64,000 bases of DNA from assembly GCF_019399895.1 (NCBI RefSeq), contig NC_091867.1, positions 3,534,001 through 3,598,000 on the forward strand. Direction: 5' to 3'. The notes beneath the pieces are model-generated. The model was given only the letters and a program-made list of their open reading frames with translations. It was not told the DNA's origin and searched no databases. The DNA is from Cardiocondyla obscurior. Lineage: Eukaryota > Arthropoda > Insecta > Hymenoptera > Formicidae. Shown piece after piece: positions 14,101-26,341 of this stretch. The position numbers were made by a program, and so were the translations under genes. How positions within the stretch are numbered: the first letter of the stretch is position 1; each line of letters opens with the position of its first letter.

Positions 14101-15776
14101 GAAAGGAAATCGAAGATAATATAATGATTTACTTTACGAATTGACCTAAGATATTATAACTGGCAAAAGTAAACGCCTCAGCAGAAACGTGAAAAATTTA
14201 TCTCCCTTTTTCTCGTAGAGAAAAAAAAAAATAAATCGTCAAAAAATCGCTCGCGATAAATCGTGCGTGTATAATTTTCAACATTTTTAAATATAATCTC
14301 TCATCCGCATATGTGACCCGTTTAATTTCAATAATAATTGATCTGTACGTAAGCGCTTCATAATGATACTAGTTACAAAATCAGAGTTTATTCTCTCTTT
14401 ATTTGTCTCTGCCTATTTATTTCTCCGTTTTCGGAACATTACTACGTACCGTAAAAAAGTAACAAAGAAACGACAGTATGCAAATAGACCCGCGGAAACC
14501 ACGCATTTGGCGTAATTGAAGCTTCAAATAACACTGATGCTCCTTTGTAGTGTCTTCCTACCTCTCGAACACGTACAACTCACACATGTATTCTAGGTTG
14601 GTCGTTCGAGGTCGTTACACAGAGGTATCAAACTTCGCTAAAGTATTTGGATTCTCGTCACTCGATCCATGTCAGGGAGCAAAGCGCCACGTTAAAATCA
14701 AATGTCGAATTAACAATACAATCTATGGGCATGTTATACCAATGGAAGCAATTTGTTATATCATCCATAATTTTCTGTACGATTTGGTTGTAAAGCGCGC
14801 ATTTACGTCAATTTAGTCACTGCAATGAAATACTGCGAGTCCATTCAATTACCATTTTGGTTTGACCGCATCGAAATGTAACAAATTGCATATGAATTTA
14901 TGGAAAGCAAAAATTCCATTTTTTTTTTCAATCTTTCGACAAGTTTTTTTTTCAAATTTTGCTTCTTTTTTTTATGTTTTAATCGTGAATAGCATTTTCA
15001 AGCAGAGCATCCATAAATTGATTGTAAAAGGACGGAATTCAATATTAAAAATTAAAGAAGTAGAATTAAAAAATGTAGGAAATTTATTTAAAAAAAAAGT
15101 TGCGAAGAATCTACATACAAAAACGACGATAGAAAATATCGGTTCTTTTTTTCCAAACTAAGTTTTTCATTAATTAGGATGGAATTTTATTAAATCTAAT
15201 TATCACTGTCACGAAACCGATGCAAATCAGTTTAGCTCAATCGAACGAATCCAACCCGTTCCTGTTTACATTAACAGGCAATTAACTACAACAATTGCGT
15301 TAAAGCTCGATGAAGTTCGATCCGCATTCAATCTACATTAAGCTTTTACGCCTCCGGCTGTCAATGTTACGATGGACACATCGTGTTGCGCATTTCATTC
15401 TGAGATCGTTACGGTGCTGATAATTATTCCACGAACATATTATTTAATAGAACATCGTAAAAAAAAACACAAATATTTTTTTACTTATTATAATGTTGAA
15501 ACTAATAAATACTGTGCAAATTAATTTTAATTTTACACAAATTATTGGTACGAGGTAAAAATAAATTTTAACCACACCACTGGATATCAAGAACGCGAAT
15601 GAGTAGTTTTCTCACTCCCGAGGAGTGATAATAGCGCAATGACGCGAATCACGAAGTAAAGTAGTTTCACCCAAAGTTTCAATGCAGTGTACTTAATGTC
15701 TCGGCAAAGTTTTCTCACGAGAATTAAGACGGAGATATGCGAAGGAGGTAATAGGAAAACCCAAAATGCAGCTTAC
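11144..15776. other. No gene recognised between candidate 5' exon and candidate coding exons
   Basis: AT-rich sequence with A tracts and no open segment with good splice context on both sides. If the - strand features at 16.0 and 11.1 kb are one gene, this is its intron, possibly with a small start-codon exon I could not fix. Two - strand donor-like sites (GTAAGT near 12735 and 13387) follow short open stretches but are not enough to call exons. Confidence 0.4.
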
Positions 15777-15975
15777 CTGCGAAGTTATACGTCAGGAAGA
15801 GAGTCCAACTTGTCGAGAAATTCCGCTTGCGACGTGAGGAAGCGCGGCACGGATGTAACCGATAACGTGCAGTTACGAATAAATGTCGCGGGAGAGAAAA
15901 AGAAATGATAGCGTGTGTATCGAGACCGGTGCAATTGTGCGATCTGTATGACGGACAGATGAAGCACAAAGTGCG
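15777..15975 (-). other. Candidate 5' (untranslated) exon
   Basis: On the - strand, a GC-rich segment lies just downstream of a TATA box and ends at 15777 in a near-consensus donor (CGCAG/GTAAGC). No convincing ATG-initiated frame crosses it, so it reads best as a 5' UTR exon. The possible coding exons at 10.4-11.1 kb on the same strand would lie downstream. The exact start is an estimate, about 30 nt from the TATA box. Confidence 0.35.
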
Positions 15976-15998
15976 CACCGCGAGCCCGAGCTTCTCCT

Positions 15999-16005
15999 CT
16001 TTATA
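15999..16005 (-). promoter_or_regulatory. TATA box (TATAAAG)
   Basis: On the - strand the sequence reads GAGGGTATAAAGAGGAG, a good TATA box in GC-rich surroundings unlike the AT-rich flanks. It precedes the candidate 5' exon that ends in a strong donor at 15777. No good TCAGT-type initiator was seen at the expected distance. Confidence 0.4.
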
Positions 16006-16587
16006 CCCTCGAACTTGCACCTGTGCTTGCGCAGACCGGCCCCTTAAGCTCCATCCGCTCATTTCCTTCGTCAGACAGATCCGCGGAGCCAGGCTCCATG
16101 TGCACCAATGATCTATTCTGCTTCCTCCTTGATTGCGTAGCATTTGTAAAATAATTGAGGACACGTGTATGCATTAACGACGTATTTTGATTTACGTTCA
16201 AGCGACGCGAGCTCACCGGAGGCTTCGTAAAATCGTATTTAAAAGTCATGAAGTCTTTCAGCATCTCGACTTTCGAGCGATAAATTGAATGCGCACTGAT
16301 AAATAATATAATATTTTTTATAAATAAAGAAAAAGTGCGACACGTAAAATGACTTGCGTGTACAACTGACGTTATTTAGAATTGAATTTTTTGAAAACTT
16401 AATTTATGGAAATATTTAAGCGAAAGGAAAGTCAACGAGAATAACAGTCGAAGTTGAATTGGCACGTGTTGGTAGATGTAATTTTTACGTAGGGGTTGAG
16501 TATTGATCGCAACTGTAAACAGGAATATTTTGCAATTTTAATATAAATTTTAATTATTAATATTATTTTACATTAAATTTAATATAG

Positions 16588-16744
16588 CGGGTATATCGTG
16601 ACTAGTCGAAAATTGACACTTGACCGCGAATTACTGAATCGTGAATTGCTGCAGAGTGATAAGTTTGACGAGATAAAATTCGAGCCAAGCCGAGATGTCG
16701 AGCCTCAGAACATCACCGATATGGCTGCTGAGTCGGCATTTTAA
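16588..16744 (+). CDS. Candidate terminal exon, unrecognised
   Basis: After an acceptor-like TTTAATATAG, a 51-codon open stretch runs to a TAA at 16742. It is rich in charged residues (for example KLTLDRELLNRELLQSDKFD and FEPSRDVEPQNITDMAAES) and is clearly less AT-rich than its flanks. It contains a 15-nt imperfect direct repeat (CGCGAATTACTGAA / CGTGAATTGCTGCA). I do not recognise the protein and found no upstream partner exon. The acceptor lacks a good pyrimidine tract. The - strand is also partly open here, so this could be a gene remnant or chance. Confidence 0.25.
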
Positions 16745-17023
16745 AAGCAACCGAATGTAAAAAAGATGCAACTGCATTAAGTAAGTCTTACTTGATATTG
16801 GACTTATCGATTTTTCAGATTTTTACTTAATACCGATAAGATAAACATTTTAAATCCGCTTAGGGTAATTCAATATCTTTTATAGTGTATTTTACATTTT
16901 TATAAAGAACCTGTATATTATATCGTTATTTGTTGTGCTTACTTTGCGTAAAGCATATAATTATAACGAGTAAATCTTTTGAAACCATCGTAATTTTAAA
17001 AAATCTTTAAGATGTTCAACTGA

Positions 17024-17056
<33 letters not shown>

Positions 17057-20000
17057 CGTGAGATATAAGTTTCGTGCTTTGTCACTTATTGCGAATAATT
17101 ATCTTGAAATGAGTTTACAAAACGAGGTAGGGCGGAAGTGTCTAGAGATTTATCTAGCTTTATGATATCGCCTCTGACAGCAAAATTGCTTGAACCACTA
17201 CTTTCCTTTATAACGTTACGTTCCGCTCACAATAAGCCTTTACAGCATCTGATGACACTAGTAGTCCCTATTAAACGTGGCACTACACACATTTCGGTTT
17301 AACCGTTATCTGCTTTCCACAAACCTAAGCGGTATTATTTTTATCTCAATTATAATGTACAGTTTTTAATTAAAAATTTATATTATAAAAATTTATTAAT
17401 TATTATTAGTATAAAAATTATTACACTTACATATAAATATATTTTCTTATTTAAAAGCAAATAATCTGTTTGAAATAAAAAATTATTTACTCGTACCGCT
17501 TTAAATCTGCAGCATTATAGGCAATTCAATGCAACAAAAATATTTAAAATAAAAAATAAAAATATATTTTTAATAATTTAAAGTTATTTTAAATATTGTT
17601 TTGTTAGTTGGAACTCGGGTAGAAAAATTATAATTGTAGCGTATAATTTTACCGTAACGCGGTAACGTACGTTCGCCATCAACCAGTACTCGTTGTAGAA
17701 CGTACGTCGAGTATCACCATCCTGCGGTAACATTTCACGTTATCAAAGAACTCGGTACATACCGGTGACTGCAACGTTATTGTAAAATCAGATTTATCGC
17801 AGGAGCTTTTAGCTGTAAACTATAAGCTTTAACAAAGTTCCAAAAGAGACGTGGCTTATTATCGTTGCGATAGCGTTTCAAATTATTTAAAATTCAAAAA
17901 ATTATATTAAATGATTTACACAGACACGCGCTAATAAACGCACTGCGTCAGGTGTTTTACGTACAGATAAAATTTAGCTGAGTATTCGAAATTGAAAATA
18001 AGGTAAAAGTTAATTCATGCGTCACTCACCAATTTTTTAAGATAGGATAAATAATGTAATGTAAATTTTTTATGTGCAATGCAGCAAAAATTTCCCGTCC
18101 CACTTAAACAGACTGCGGACTGTCGGTTGTACATACTTTTAATATTTTCTTTAAATACAACCGGTGTGGTTAAAAATTTTTGATGCTTTCCACATTATTT
18201 CACTGAAAGAAATATATATTAGTACAAATATATATATAAATATATAAATATATATAAAATATATATAATAAGACAATTAAATAAAGAATTTGTAAAAAAA
18301 AGCATGCGACTTGCCAATCTGCATGAGCTTCAGTAAAGATGTTGAGTTCTGCCGGTGTAACATGTCACATGATTTTCTTTTCGTAGTTTGTAATTGGAGT
18401 TTTTTAAAAAATAGCGCGCACGTAGCGCGCACATGGTTTCTTCTAGTATAACAAATTTCGAATGCTTTCTATCGCACCATTCTTACATTTTCATTCTAAT
18501 TGACATTCACGTCACATTTTTACCAATTCACACGATATATTCCCAGATAATACAAACGCTGCCGAAAGCTTTTGACATCGTTCTTCACTCTCCTTATCTG
18601 ATTTTGCTTCGTACAATGGGAATAAAAAAGAGCCACATTAATGTCGTAAAATGCGAAAAACCGCGACAAAGTTCTTGATTAAAAAATTTTGCGGAAAAAC
18701 AAAGTGAGTCTATATGCATGCATTACAAAACGATAAAATGGTTATTATGTTATTTATCATGTTATTAAAATTTTTTTTGGCGTTTAATATAAAATGTGAA
18801 AAATTTATTTTTTAACGTTTACACATTTTTTTTCAAACATTGTCATTTAAATCCATCGCCTTCGAATTTCAACAATTAAACATGGATTTTCGCCACATTT
18901 TTGGCAGTTTCATATTTCTCAGTTTAGTTAAAAATACAAACAAAACGCCAATAAATTGTCTTTCTCCTGTAACATGCACTATCATATTACAAGTAATATA
19001 AATTCCTATTAAATAAAAAAAATAGAAATACGTGTATAGTATACGCATATTTTTGTTTATATTAACAAAAATTTGTGCACGCGTCTACTTTATAAAAATA
19101 TTATAAAAATGTACTAATTTTATATGAATCAATTGGTCAACGCAAAAATAACAACGTCTACGTTTATTGTATTTGCCGAGATCTTTTTGTTTTTTAAAAA
19201 CGTCAAAACTTTTATCATATAAAAGTATTTTTTTTTTAATTTTCCAAAGCCTTCGCGAATTTAAGAAGCTACTCTAATAATAGCGGCAACGATCTAAAAG
19301 GAGAAGAGAAAATAATTATTTATTTAATATCTCGCGTCGTAAGGGCGCGATTAATATCGCGAGACCTTGCGGAAGTACGGGAGATCCCTTTCGGCCTTGC
19401 ACGGTTCATCGAACCGCGTTTTTGCAAATCGTCAATGCCGGCGGATTCACGTCCGAGGCTTTTTGACGGCACATTTGCGAGAGACGAGCTTGTATAATGC
19501 GCGCGACGTCATGGAGTCGAATTTACCACACCACGACGTATGAAGGAGCTTAAATCCGCACGATTACGAAAATAGAATGATAACGGAGCCCCGCCACCTA
19601 CGGGGGCTGCCTCTACAGAATCGACACGCTGTATACATTTTACGCGGCCCGTTTATTCCTCTTTTTTATTGCAAGCGCATATCGGATGCCGCTGCGAAAT
19701 GGTCCGTGCTTGCGTATACGCGACATCGTCGCCCGATGTGCGTGGCTCTCGTTACGTTTTCGAAATTCTCTTCCACCAGCGTTCGCAAATTATTTGCGTA
19801 ATACTTGGGCCGCCGGAGAACAGATATCCTAGGCAACGTGTACGCGGTATTTATGTACTTACGTAGGATCGACGCTCCACCACACCAAAATTGCATTAAA
19901 TTTACCCGCTCGCGTATCTCATTGGCTTGTAGGTGTAACAAAGTTTATTGTTGGAGAAAGAGGATTGTCTATTAATAAATAGATGATCTAATTATGTCAG

Positions 20001-22840
20001 AATCAATTCCATAAGTACGTCGAAATTAACGATAGAGATATATCTTTTTGTATAATACAAATGTTTCGCGATTATGACTTTTGCGAGGTATGCGAAAATT
20101 AAACGTTAACAAGTTGTGAACTGATAATGAACTTAATTCAATTAACCTCATGAATATTCCAATCGATCGAGCGAGAGAATAATAATAGGTCCGAAATTGC
20201 TAGAGTGTTTCGAACTTTCTGAATTAAAACCACGTTCTCATCAGCTGAGTAAAGAAGTAAAAACATGGAAGATGAAAATCGGCAAATCTGTATTTAACAT
20301 ACATATTTTTGTCATGGGATTATCAGCGGAATCCCATTACATACCGAATTACATCTTAATTTCCGGAAAGTCGAAGAAATCTCATTATCGCGAAATCCGG
20401 CATCAGGCAGTATCGAGGGACATATCTCTAGTGTTCGTAAAACACTTCCTGCAAAGCTAATGATTCAGCATATTGCCTCTTGACGCTTAGGAAATTCTTT
20501 TCGGGATTCGTCGAGTTTAATAAGCGAGTAGGAATTTCGCTCATAGATTTAAATAGATTATATTAAGAAGCTTAGCGAATTATAAGAAGAAGGAATTGTG
20601 CTTGCATATTATTTTTTTTTAATTTTTAACTCGAGAATTTAATGAATATGAAAATTTTTTAATATACTTTTCTCTTTCTCTTTCTCTCTTCTTTGAATAT
20701 GAAATTTGAGCAGGACAAAAAAAAATGCTTTGGTTTAAAAATAATAATCCGCTTTTTCATTAAATACAAATAAAATTGTCGTGATAAAAAATCCAGCGAG
20801 TACAATTCGCGCACCATTTGGAAGAGAAAAGGTTGTATATCGATCCAGCACTGGTTTCGCGCCATTGAAGCCGGTACCATAAAATTATATTAATCGTGAA
20901 TGCTGCGAAGTGACGAAAGCGGCCTAACATTCAAATGCGTAATTCGGTGACTATTCTCCGTACGCGTTAGATTAAATCGCCCGGTTATTGCCTTCTATGT
21001 GAAGGGCCGCAAAAGTAATTGACAACGAAAGCGACTTGTGCCACTCTTCCTCTTTCTGATGACTTAGGCTTTACGACTAGCGCGCGAGATCACTCTCCCT
21101 CGTGATGAAACGGTACGGGTGACACACAGGGCTGTTGACATGATTCTTACACGACGATATTGAGCTCTTCGATACACTCGCGATGCACTCGATACTTCGA
21201 CACTCCAAAGTGGCAGAAAGTCAGTCATTAGTCCGCGTTTATTTACCGTAGTATCTCGAACAACATACTTAGGACGATAAATTAAGTCGTAAATATTTTG
21301 CGCAAATTTTCTACAATCTATTAGCAGAAATGTTTATTAATTATATTGCGTTTTTATCAATTTAATTCCGCGGGTACGCGATACAATATTGATCCGTATT
21401 TGCCGGCTGACTGAAATTGTTGGTACATGTATTTATATTTGTATCCGCGATGCGACGCGGCGCACTATGAGATATTTGTACCATTTACGAGGGTCCAGCT
21501 GATCTACAGCTGTCCAGGAACTTGTTGCGCTTTCCCCGCGGATGCGTCAGCGAAACTCGAGGTTTATTTAGATCCATTTAGGTAATTTGAAAAACGTAAT
21601 AACTATTTTTCGAGACACGTTCTTATTTCGACAGAGGGTGAAAACGCACGTGGTAGCATTTCGGCGAAAAGTTTAATTTATAATTGCTGTAAGAAATATT
21701 TCTTGGCACGAGGTGCTGTTACGAGTTTTCTCCGGATAATATCTAATTACAAGTCTTGCGGCCACATGGCCACCAACATATCTCAACAAATTACAGGCTT
21801 ATACTAACAATAATGCTGGATAACTCAGATCACTATTTTCTGGAAGATGTTACTTGTCTTGAAACGTGATATTAATACGATTTATCCAATTATTTAATAC
21901 GTGATCTTTAATAAAGGGTTCACGTGAAAACTAACAGACGTATTAGCAGTGCGTTAATTAAGTCAGATAAATATATAATTATGTTAAAGTATTTATGTTA
22001 AAAAATGCGATCGGAAAGCTGGTTGTCTCGTTCTTTAAAAAAAAAATTTACGAACGTACATAAAAATTTTCTCTGAACACTTTTCTTGCGTATCAAATTT
22101 CTAAATGCATACATATGTATATAGTCATTGCCTGGCCATCGGATACGAGTAAAATATTGTCGTGGATGCATCCGCGTTTATGCTGGGCTCTAAATTTTGC
22201 ATATGCGCTTCTATTCGTATATCCGCATATGAAGTAAACGCTTTAAGAATCGCAAACATTCTGCATGTTTGTTAAACAAACAAAAATAATCTCGAGTTTC
22301 ATGCAACACGAGTTGAAGAAGCTTCAGATGAAAGTTGAGTCTCAGATTACGCAAATTCATAACAGAACGTTAATTACTTCTCAATTTAAAAGCTATTTAA
22401 CATCGTACGTAATTTACTTTAGTCAAGCTTCAATACTTGATTACACTACGAAAATATTTAATGTCGAAATTAAAGAAATGAAATTAGTAGTGAGCTAAAA
22501 GGAAGATAATTCTGAATTATTAGTTGACTAGTCTGAAATTTGGCATGTAGAACTAAATTAAGCGTATGAATTAATGCTCTGATGAATAATACAATATCTA
22601 ATCTACATGACATGAGGCAAAAATTTATTTAAGATTATTGGAAAACCCTTTTTTTCTGTAATCAGATTTTCTTGATTGTATTGAAATAGACACCACCGGG
22701 TGATCTATTTTTTAAATAGTATTTCATGCATTTGGATTTAAAAACGTTTTCAGTATCTATTCGGGGCTAACATCAAAATCCCAGTATTATCGTAAATTTT
22801 CAATTAAATCCCACCCACGACGATTGTTTTTGTTCGCTTG
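16745..22840. other. No gene recognised; AT-rich DNA upstream of CCHamide-1
   Basis: This stretch holds a 26-nt poly-A run, a TA-rich tract near 18215-18270, and a more GC-rich CpG-containing patch at 19320-19900 with overlapping short open frames on both strands. I could not assemble any exon chain. Distal regulatory sequence for CCHamide-1 may lie in its 3' part, but nothing there identifies it. Confidence 0.4.
17025..17050. repeat. Poly-A tract, 26 nt
   Basis: An uninterrupted run of 26 A. No target-site duplication or retroelement body was seen upstream, so it is recorded as a homopolymer and not as the tail of a retrocopy. Confidence 0.85.
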
Positions 22841-22931
22841 CACGAAGTTCGTCGTCACCGACGCAGGTGCGCATCCGGAGGGTGGCGTCGCTCAGTTACC
22901 CCACCATGCACCACCGTAGAGCTCGCTACCG

Positions 22932-22976
22932 TATATAAAAGCCGTGGTCGCGACACCCCCGACTTTGAGTTCAGTT
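22932..22976 (+). promoter_or_regulatory. CCHamide-1 core promoter (TATA and initiator)
   Basis: A strong TATA box, TATATAAA at 22932..22939, lies in GC-rich surroundings. It is followed by TCAGTT at 22971..22976, which matches the arthropod initiator TCAGTY and would place +1 at A22973. The spacing of about 40 nt is longer than the usual 30, so transcription may start slightly earlier. The first ATG of the CCHamide-1 frame is about 350 nt downstream. A CAGGTG E-box lies just upstream (22864..22869). Confidence 0.6.
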
Positions 22977-23325
22977 GCCGATCTCTTTGATCGAAATCGA
23001 CCCTTCTTTCGCGAACAAAAATTTTCACATTCGTGTAAACGTGCGCAACACGTTTGTAATCCTTATAACGGTGTTTCGCTCGTCTTTGTAAGAGTGAACG
23101 GAAGTGACGTACGCGCACTATCTTTCGAGTGTGTAAAAAAAAAAGAAAAAGATAAAGGTAGAGTTTTTTTTCGAGAGGTGAAAGTCGCCGAGGTATTTAT
23201 CTAAAAATAGCTATCTCTTTAAGAAAAAACAAAGTAAAATTAATTTCCAGGTAGCAAGCAATCTCGGGTAACATTTCCGGAACGTATCTACTCAATTGTT
23301 TATATAGAGAAGCTTAAAATATCAC

Positions 23326-26300
23326 ATGGCATTAACTTTGAAAAAACCTCGCGCTTTGACAATCCTCATGCAGACTTGCACTGTCATGTTAATCTTCTGC
23401 TTTGCCGGATGCGCAGCTGGTGGGTACAGTACATTTTTTAATTATAATTCTATTTTTTACACTTTCTTAATTTTGAATTAATTATGGCTGGAAATTGTAA
23501 TGTTTTAGATAAGTATAATATTTTTTTTTCTTTTTTTAATTATATTACGTCACGTTTCGAGATCTTTATCGTTATGATAATATTTATGTATAAAACGTAC
23601 GCTTAATTTCGTGAACTTTTTTTTTCCTTTAAATTGTATCTTTTATTGTTAATGAAAAATCGACAAAATTTAATTGTACATATGTATTGTCTATTTCTCC
23701 ATTATTGATTTCTAATTACTTAACGTTATTTCAAAAATCAATGATAGTTAATTGGTGCGAAACGACAATTTCGACAAATTATAATATATTTGCTTCTACG
23801 TGATATATTTATGAAACAGCGCGACCGAGCATAAGCCAAATGCAAATCTCATAGCAGTTGTATCTTATTATTCTTTAATCACGATTACATTTTCATGAGA
23901 GCCAACTCGAGTGCTCATTGGATGGCTTACAGAACCTTTGCAGAAACACGTCTAAGTAACTGAGAAAATGTTTATTGCATTTTGTTTACGCATTGGGCGG
24001 AAAGTAATTATTCAAAAGACATTGCAATATCTGTGGCTGTTCTCGGATATATGGCCATTAATTTGAAATAAAGAGATGCGAGTTTATTATAGTGTTTGCG
24101 AAACGCTAAGTGGTTTATCATGAGAAATGCGCTCATAACATTTTTTTTTTAATGCCGTAAAATGCAATAACGTGATATGAAAATAATTTAAATTATTTTT
24201 TTTTTTTTTGAAAGCAAAGTTTTCCATCGAATTAAATTTTAAACATAGCATCCACGATGATGAGATTGAAATTAAATCTAAACTATCTCTAGCGAAAGTC
24301 TGTGGTTCTTATTCTTTATGCTCTTATAGCCGTTGGCCAGCCATTTCCGTAATGATTATCATAATTTTTGTGAATAAGACACATCTTGAATACATCAAAA
24401 CCGTTGAATTAATATTTAAAAAATAATACCTATAGTTTAATGTTTAAGTCATATCGAGAGTTTAGCGAAAAACATGAAAAACGCTTTGAAAGATGAGTCG
24501 TTCATGCCTTGAAAGTCGGTGCTATCGAGTACATATTTCAAATTCCCTTGACATATTATGTACATGTCTCACACAAAGATATTATCTTACGAATATTTGC
24601 ATGGATGGATAAAAGCGAATTTTTCTTCCTTATATGAACGCACCTTGCTTTCGAACAAAGAGAGAGGTACGGTTGCTTTTTTCCATCCGGATCTTTTTCC
24701 GGTTCAAAAATGAAACGCGAATAACTATCCATGCTGTTAATTTCATTTGTCCCATTGCAACCCTGTCGATAAGCATTCCTTTAATCCTGATATCGCAATT
24801 TCAATTATTTCTTACTTATTCGTTTATCGAGATTCTATTCTAAATTTATAACGCACAAGCGCACGCGGACTTTTAATTCTAAATCACTTTACAAACGGAA
24901 TCGGCAATCGATGATCCCTTAATTACAACAGTATGTTAATCGTATTCTTAATTATCTTAAAATGAAAACTTTATTATACCGTTATACACGGTACCTGTGG
25001 CACTTGACATTAATAAAAAAATTTTTTTTAATTATTTTTAATAATTCCTTAATATTATTTCTTGGAGTAAGCAAGTTCTTTTCAGTAAGAGCATAATAAA
25101 ATCTGAGTTCTAAAGCGGAACGTTGAGTGAAATCATAATAAAGTAATAGCATAAAGCCAATTTTACGGAATATTGTCTGTCCTGACATTTATCGCGTATA
25201 AAAAATGCCGAGACAAACTTCTCCATATCGTTTATCGCTCTAAAATGATTTACAAGTTTATTTTTAGTAGTAGGACTCTATAGTGAAGCATCCACTGTGG
25301 AACGTAGTGGCACTAAGAATATTTAAATAAATTTTTATGCTTTTTATAATGTACTGAATACGAATTCCATTCATTTCCGCCGTTGTTTGATTTCTACTTT
25401 TCTACCGCGCGACACAAGACATAAAAACGAATAGTGTTACAAGTTCGGAAATAGTACGTTCAGTTATATCAGTTATATTAATATATGCATTACAATCCAG
25501 GATCCTGTCTAAGCTATGGGCATTCTTGTTGGGGAGGTACGTAATATTATTTTTAATAATAGTAAGTGTTTTAATATCTTGCACTATTAGCGATATATCG
25601 CAGTTATAACATTAAAAAAAAAATTTTTAGCGCACGGAAAGCGCAGCGATGTTCAGGGTGCACCTATTATGCGTATCTTGGCGGGCAAGGTTCTTTTAAA
25701 CGAATCTCCGCAAAATGACCTCGCATCTTCCTTCAAGACGCAATGGATTCTGTCTCATTTGATTGCCGGACAGCCCGTATTACCGCTAACGGATAAATAT
25801 CGCGATCGATGGGGTGGTTTCCTCAAGAATAGGTCGTACGTCTCGCCAAAATGGGATCACGATGCGGCACCGATTACCGACGAAGACACCGAGTCGATCA
25901 GGTGATGTTCCCGCAAAAACTGGGGAACAAAAGTCGAATGATATCTTAATAAAAAATTAACATTATAAATATATTAACGTATTACTTAATAATATTATGC
26001 ATCACACCTAATTGCAGAATTCCCATGAATAACGAAAGCGAAGGTAACGAGAGGAGAATTAGTAATACGAAAGATACAGTACGTAATATGAACGAAAATC
26101 TTAAAAATAATCGAGAAATCTTCCTAATTTCATCTGGAGAACCTAGTATGCCAATAACCGATCCTCAAAAGTTAAATATATTCAAGTTACTGGTATGGTT
26201 CACGATTTTAACAATTATCTTACCAAATAGTTTTTTCTTTTTTTTTAATAATTAAGTATTTATAAATGTTAATGTATCAAATATCCACTTACTTAACGAA

Positions 26301-26341
26301 ACGTTTGCTTTCAGAATGAGAGGAATAGAGATACGAAATAA
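23326..26341 (+). CDS. CCHa1: CCHamide-1 neuropeptide precursor (5 coding exons)
   Basis: This encodes a secreted prohormone processed to a CCHamide-type amidated peptide, ligand of a bombesin-receptor-like GPCR in insects. Coding exons are 23326..23419, 25501..25536, 25631..25901, 26018..26192 and 26315..26341, totalling 603 nt (200 aa). Every junction is GT-AG with agreeing phase (1, 1, 2, 0). Residues 1-31 are a signal peptide with core TVMLIFCFAGCAA. Next comes G-SCLSYGHSCWGAH-GKR, a 13-residue peptide with two cysteines (disulfide), a Gly amide donor and a KR cleavage site. That motif is diagnostic of CCHamide-1. The rest is an unconserved spacer. The microexon carries the peptide up to CWG, and AHGKR starts exon 3. 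An AATAAA overlaps the stop codon (26337..26342) and another lies at about 26540. The exact C-terminal exons are less certain than the first three. Confidence 0.9.
25501..25536 (+). other. CCHamide-1 microexon, 36 nt, phase 1 on both sides
   Basis: The acceptor is ATTACAATCCAG and the donor GGAG/GTACGT. It adds 12 codons and supplies SCLSYGHSCWG, including both cysteines of the mature hormone. Exon 1 gives the first G of the preceding Gly codon, and exon 3 completes the Ala codon before HGKR. Because both flanks are phase 1, exon 1 can also join exon 3 in frame, leaving out the hormone. Confidence 0.88.

Noticed and set aside
15724..16164. 146-codon - strand frame
   Set aside because: It crosses the TATA box and the donor at 15777, with overlapping frames on both strands. 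GC-rich promoter DNA explains it better.
17025..17050. Poly-A run as the tail of a retroposed gene
   Set aside because: No coding remnant upstream and no target-site duplication seen.
23326..25901. Direct exon 1 to exon 3 splice as the main CCHamide-1 transcript
   Set aside because: It is in frame but would delete the only conserved part of the precursor, and the microexon has good splice sites and a perfect hormone motif.
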